Assembly: GCF_021916785.1 (NCBI RefSeq)
Contig: NZ_JAKCFC010000001.1
Coordinates: forward strand, 970,952-1,034,951
Direction: 5' to 3'
From: Mycolicibacterium lacusdiani
Lineage (GTDB): Bacteria > Actinomycetota > Actinomycetes > Mycobacteriales > Mycobacteriaceae
Length of the DNA: 64,000 nucleotides
In this document: positions 62,327-64,000 of the stretch, piece by piece
Layout of the letters: each line of letters opens with the position of its first letter
How positions within the stretch are numbered: the first letter of the stretch is position 1
The notes under the pieces: model-generated
The model's input: the letters and a program-made list of their open reading frames with translations, nothing else
Told to the model about the DNA's origin: nothing
The model's database searches: none
Translations under genes and position numbers: made by a program

Positions 62327-63069
62327 CGGGCCGACACTCCTTCTGCGACTGCCTGCCGGCGCAGTGTTGCGCGCAGCACGAAGAACATGATCACGACGAA
62401 GGCGGCGTAGGCGACATTGCGAAGCCAGAACGAGATCAGCCCGTCCCATGCCAAGGGGCCGGTGTGGAACACCGCTGCGCATGCCGCCGGCGCGATGGCC
62501 ACGGCGGTGGCGATGGAGAAGTGGCCCACCCATCGAGGGAATACCGGCTGGGGGCCGCGATCGAAGTACACCGCGAGACCGAGCATGAGATTCTGCCCGA
62601 CGATCATGCCGACCGGCGCGATGAAGATGATCCACGCCATGTCGTTGAGCAGCAGGATCAACTCGGGGTTGCGTTCTGGGCGGAACGCTGCGACGAGGAA
62701 GAAGATGTTCGCCAGCGCGAATGTCGTTGCGCCACTGACGGCAGCGGTCAGGAAGCAGTACGCGAAGACGTGGCTCTGGGTGGCCATGCGTTTCATTTGA
62801 ACGACTATGACCATGAAGAATGGGATCAGCATGACTCCGCACAGGTCGTACGTCACCATGCTGAACCTGATGGCGTTGGTGTGTTCGGCATAGAACGCCG
62901 CTACCTGTTCAGCCGTCCAGTGCGGCGCCATGGGCGGAGTGAATCCTCGGAACGCGACGAATGCGATCACGTAGACGACGAGGAACACCGGCGCCGTCCA
63001 TAGCGCCACGAGTTGGGTCTTGACGTTGGCGGTCGCGGGTAGGTCGTCGGCCTCGGCGAGGATCTGCAT
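62323..63069 (-). CDS. Polytopic membrane protein, unknown, first gene of cox-like operon
   Basis: Membrane protein of 248 residues with six or seven hydrophobic segments. Shares with its downstream paralogue the motifs AFYAEHTNAIRFS, FRPERNPELILLLND, DRGPQPVFPRWVGHFSI and GPLAWDGLISFWLR. Cytosolic N-terminal start MQILAEADDLPATANVK. Several motif positions (His in AEH, paired Pro-Glu, Trp in ISFW) are retained in both, which suggests a conserved function, but no cofactor motif is obvious. Transcription probably starts near 63090 from a promoter covered by a palindromic operator. Confidence 0.75.
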   Translation of the reverse strand: MQILAEADDLPATANVKTQLVALWTAPVFLVVYVIAFVAFRGFTPPMAPHWTAEQVAAFYAEHTNAIRFSMVTYDLCGVMLIPFFMVIVVQMKRMATQSHVFAYCFLTAAVSGATTFALANIFFLVAAFRPERNPELILLLNDMAWIIFIAPVGMIVGQNLMLGLAVYFDRGPQPVFPRWVGHFSIATAVAIAPAACAAVFHTGPLAWDGLISFWLRNVAYAAFVVIMFFVLRATLRRQAVAEGVSAR

Positions 63070-63082
63070 CGTGCCTACTTTC

Positions 63083-63115
63083 GATCGGCTAGCCCGAGAC
63101 TAGCCGATCGGCTAG
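63083..63115. promoter_or_regulatory. Operator site 1 and promoter of cox-like operon
   Basis: CTAGCCGATCGGCTAG (63100-63115) is a perfect 16-bp palindrome. Its left half also pairs with GATCGGCTAG at 63083-63092, a 10-bp inverted repeat with 7-base spacing. On the minus strand TTGCCT (63121-63126), 18 bases, TAGTCT (63097-63102) form a candidate promoter whose spacer contains the palindrome. Confidence 0.65.
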
Positions 63116-63222
63116 TTTCAAGGCAACGGCTGGTCGGCTTCACTGATCTCGGGTCGATCCGACAGAGGCGCCGCCACCCGAGAGGTGAACAGGCACAGCT
63201 GGATTACCCCAAGGGCTTGCCT

Positions 63223-63246
63223 CAAGATAGCCGACTGGCTATCTTG
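63223..63246. promoter_or_regulatory. Operator site 2 (palindrome)
   Basis: CAAGATAGCC-GACT-GGCTATCTTG, perfect 10-bp arms; core ATAGCCGACTGGCTAT at 63227-63242 resembles sites 1 and 3. Confidence 0.65.
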
Positions 63247-63258
63247 GACCTCGTAGAG

Positions 63259-63272
63259 TAGCCGTTCGGCTA
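63259..63272. promoter_or_regulatory. Operator site 3 (palindrome)
   Basis: TAGCCG-TT-CGGCTA, perfect 6-bp arms; same half site as sites 1 and 2. It lies about 110 bases before the MCE gene start. Confidence 0.65.
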
Positions 63273-63384
63273 TTCATCGAGGTCGGCGCCCGGATCTGCA
63301 TTCAAAGCCGCCACCACGGCATGGGCCTCGCGGCGACGAAAGCTGGGACAACGATGCAATACAGGTGCACGAGGAGCGTCACGG

Positions 63385-64000
63385 GTGGCTAGCGCCGCCG
63401 CTCGCCCTCTCGCGGGCCTGGGGATGGTGGTCGCCATCGCCGCGATCGTGGTGTTCTCGATCGGCATGTTCCGCGGTGGGTTCGGGACGACGGTGCCGGT
63501 CACCGTGGTGTCCGAGCGCGCCGGCCTGGTGATGAACCCCGAGGCCAAGGTCAAGATGCGCGGAGTCCAGGTAGGGCAGGTCGAGCGCATCGAGAACCGC
63601 CCGGACGGCACCGCCGTGCTGCACCTGGCGATGGATCCCTCGCAGCTGCAGTACATCCCGGGCAACGTGGACGTCAACCTCGCCTCGACGACGGTGTTCG
63701 GCGCGAAGTCCGTCGAACTCGTCGCACCGGCCGACCCGTCGTCGACGCCGTTGGCCAAGGGGCAGCAGCTCGACGCCCAGCACGTCACAGTCGAGACCAA
63801 TACCCTGTTCCAACAATTGACTTCGGTGCTCAAGGCCATCGATCCGGTGCAGCTCAACGAAACCCTGGCCGCGATCTCCGGCGCCCTCAACGGTCGCGGC
63901 GAGAAGTTCGGCCAGACGATCACCGACTTCAACGCCTTCTTCAAGAGCATCAACCCCAGCCTGGGCAACATCGCCCGCGATCTGGAGGTTGCCCCGGTGG
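63385..64000 (+). CDS. MCE-family protein, MceA-like (3' end missing)
   Basis: The first 205 residues of an MCE protein, cut by the window edge. One N-terminal membrane helix (MVVAIAAIVVFSIGMF, about 14-29) is followed by the MlaD/MCE domain with SERAGLVMNPEAKVKMRGVQ and VGQVERIENRP, the form seen in MceA subunits. Mce proteins carry lipids across the envelope with YrbE permeases. GTG start has GAGGAG ten bases upstream. Unlike a standard mce operon, no yrbEA/yrbEB genes precede it; the upstream neighbour is a divergent operon, and three palindromes lie between. Confidence 0.9.
   Translation, partial: MASAAARPLAGLGMVVAIAAIVVFSIGMFRGGFGTTVPVTVVSERAGLVMNPEAKVKMRGVQVGQVERIENRPDGTAVLHLAMDPSQLQYIPGNVDVNLASTTVFGAKSVELVAPADPSSTPLAKGQQLDAQHVTVETNTLFQQLTSVLKAIDPVQLNETLAAISGALNGRGEKFGQTITDFNAFFKSINPSLGNIARDLEVAPV

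Noticed and set aside
1..64000. tRNA, rRNA, CRISPR or IS elements
   Set aside because: No cloverleaf-like sequence, rRNA core, regularly spaced repeats or transposase frame was seen anywhere in the window.

Overview
This window is chromosomal DNA of a high-GC actinomycete, almost certainly a Mycobacterium or Mycolicibacterium. The grounds are gene content and order. From about 4.6 to 53.5 kb the genes follow the Mycobacterium tuberculosis Rv2406c-Rv2455c order as I remember it: CBS protein, RNase Z-like hydrolase, transglutaminase/alpha-E/ATP-grasp trio, rpsT, holA, comEC, comEA, degV, octT, gpgP, rsfS, nadD, CoxE-like and MoxR, proA, nadE, proB, obgE, rpmA, rplU, rne, ndk, folC, valS, rpf, mobA, korB/korA. 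OctT and GpgP serve methylglucose lipopolysaccharide synthesis, a mycobacterial hallmark. GTGA/ATGA overlaps and GTG starts are frequent, and an MCE gene closes the window.

Layout. 0-4.7 kb: a partial GNAT acetyltransferase, then a metNIQ-type ABC importer operon ending in a flavin-dependent LLM monooxygenase (probable sulfur scavenging). 4.7-13.4 kb: the conserved CBS to comEA block. 13.4-15.7 kb: a RidA, a DapB-like dehydrogenase and a mycothiol-dependent-isomerase-like protein where M. tuberculosis has eis. 15.7-22.6 kb: one long minus-strand series from proA to degV (NAD synthesis, ribosome silencing, MGLP, AAA/VWA pair). 22.7-30.1 kb: accessory genes (ribokinase, crotonase, GntR, sirtuin, P450, TetR) around nadE. 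30.1-43.0 kb: core translation, RNA turnover and one-carbon genes, all minus strand. 43.0-47.8 kb: an S9 peptidase divergent from an HxlR-thioesterase-FAD monooxygenase-VOC operon. 47.8-49.9 kb: two tandem resuscitation-promoting-factor genes and about 1 kb of AT-richer DNA without a clear gene. 49.9-53.5 kb: mobA-korB-korA. 53.8-60.0 kb: a PfkB kinase and LacI regulator divergent from a four-gene oxygenase/dehydrogenase/isomerase operon (probable cyclitol or sugar catabolism). 60.1-63.1 kb: a TetR regulator, orphan cytochrome-oxidase-like subunits IV and III, and two paralogous membrane proteins. 63.4 kb to the end: start of an MCE gene without preceding yrbE genes.

The most unusual unit is the last operon. 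Orphan COX3/COX4-type subunits sit with a pair of homologous polytopic membrane proteins and a TetR gene, preceded by three palindromes of consensus TAGCCG-N2-CGGCTA in the intergenic region shared with the MCE gene. Several other regulators sit beside clear palindromes (TetR/P450, HxlR), the two rpf genes have Crp-like sites, and rne has a long leader with strong hairpins. I saw no tRNA, rRNA, CRISPR array or insertion sequence. All coordinates and motifs were read by eye; no database search was run.
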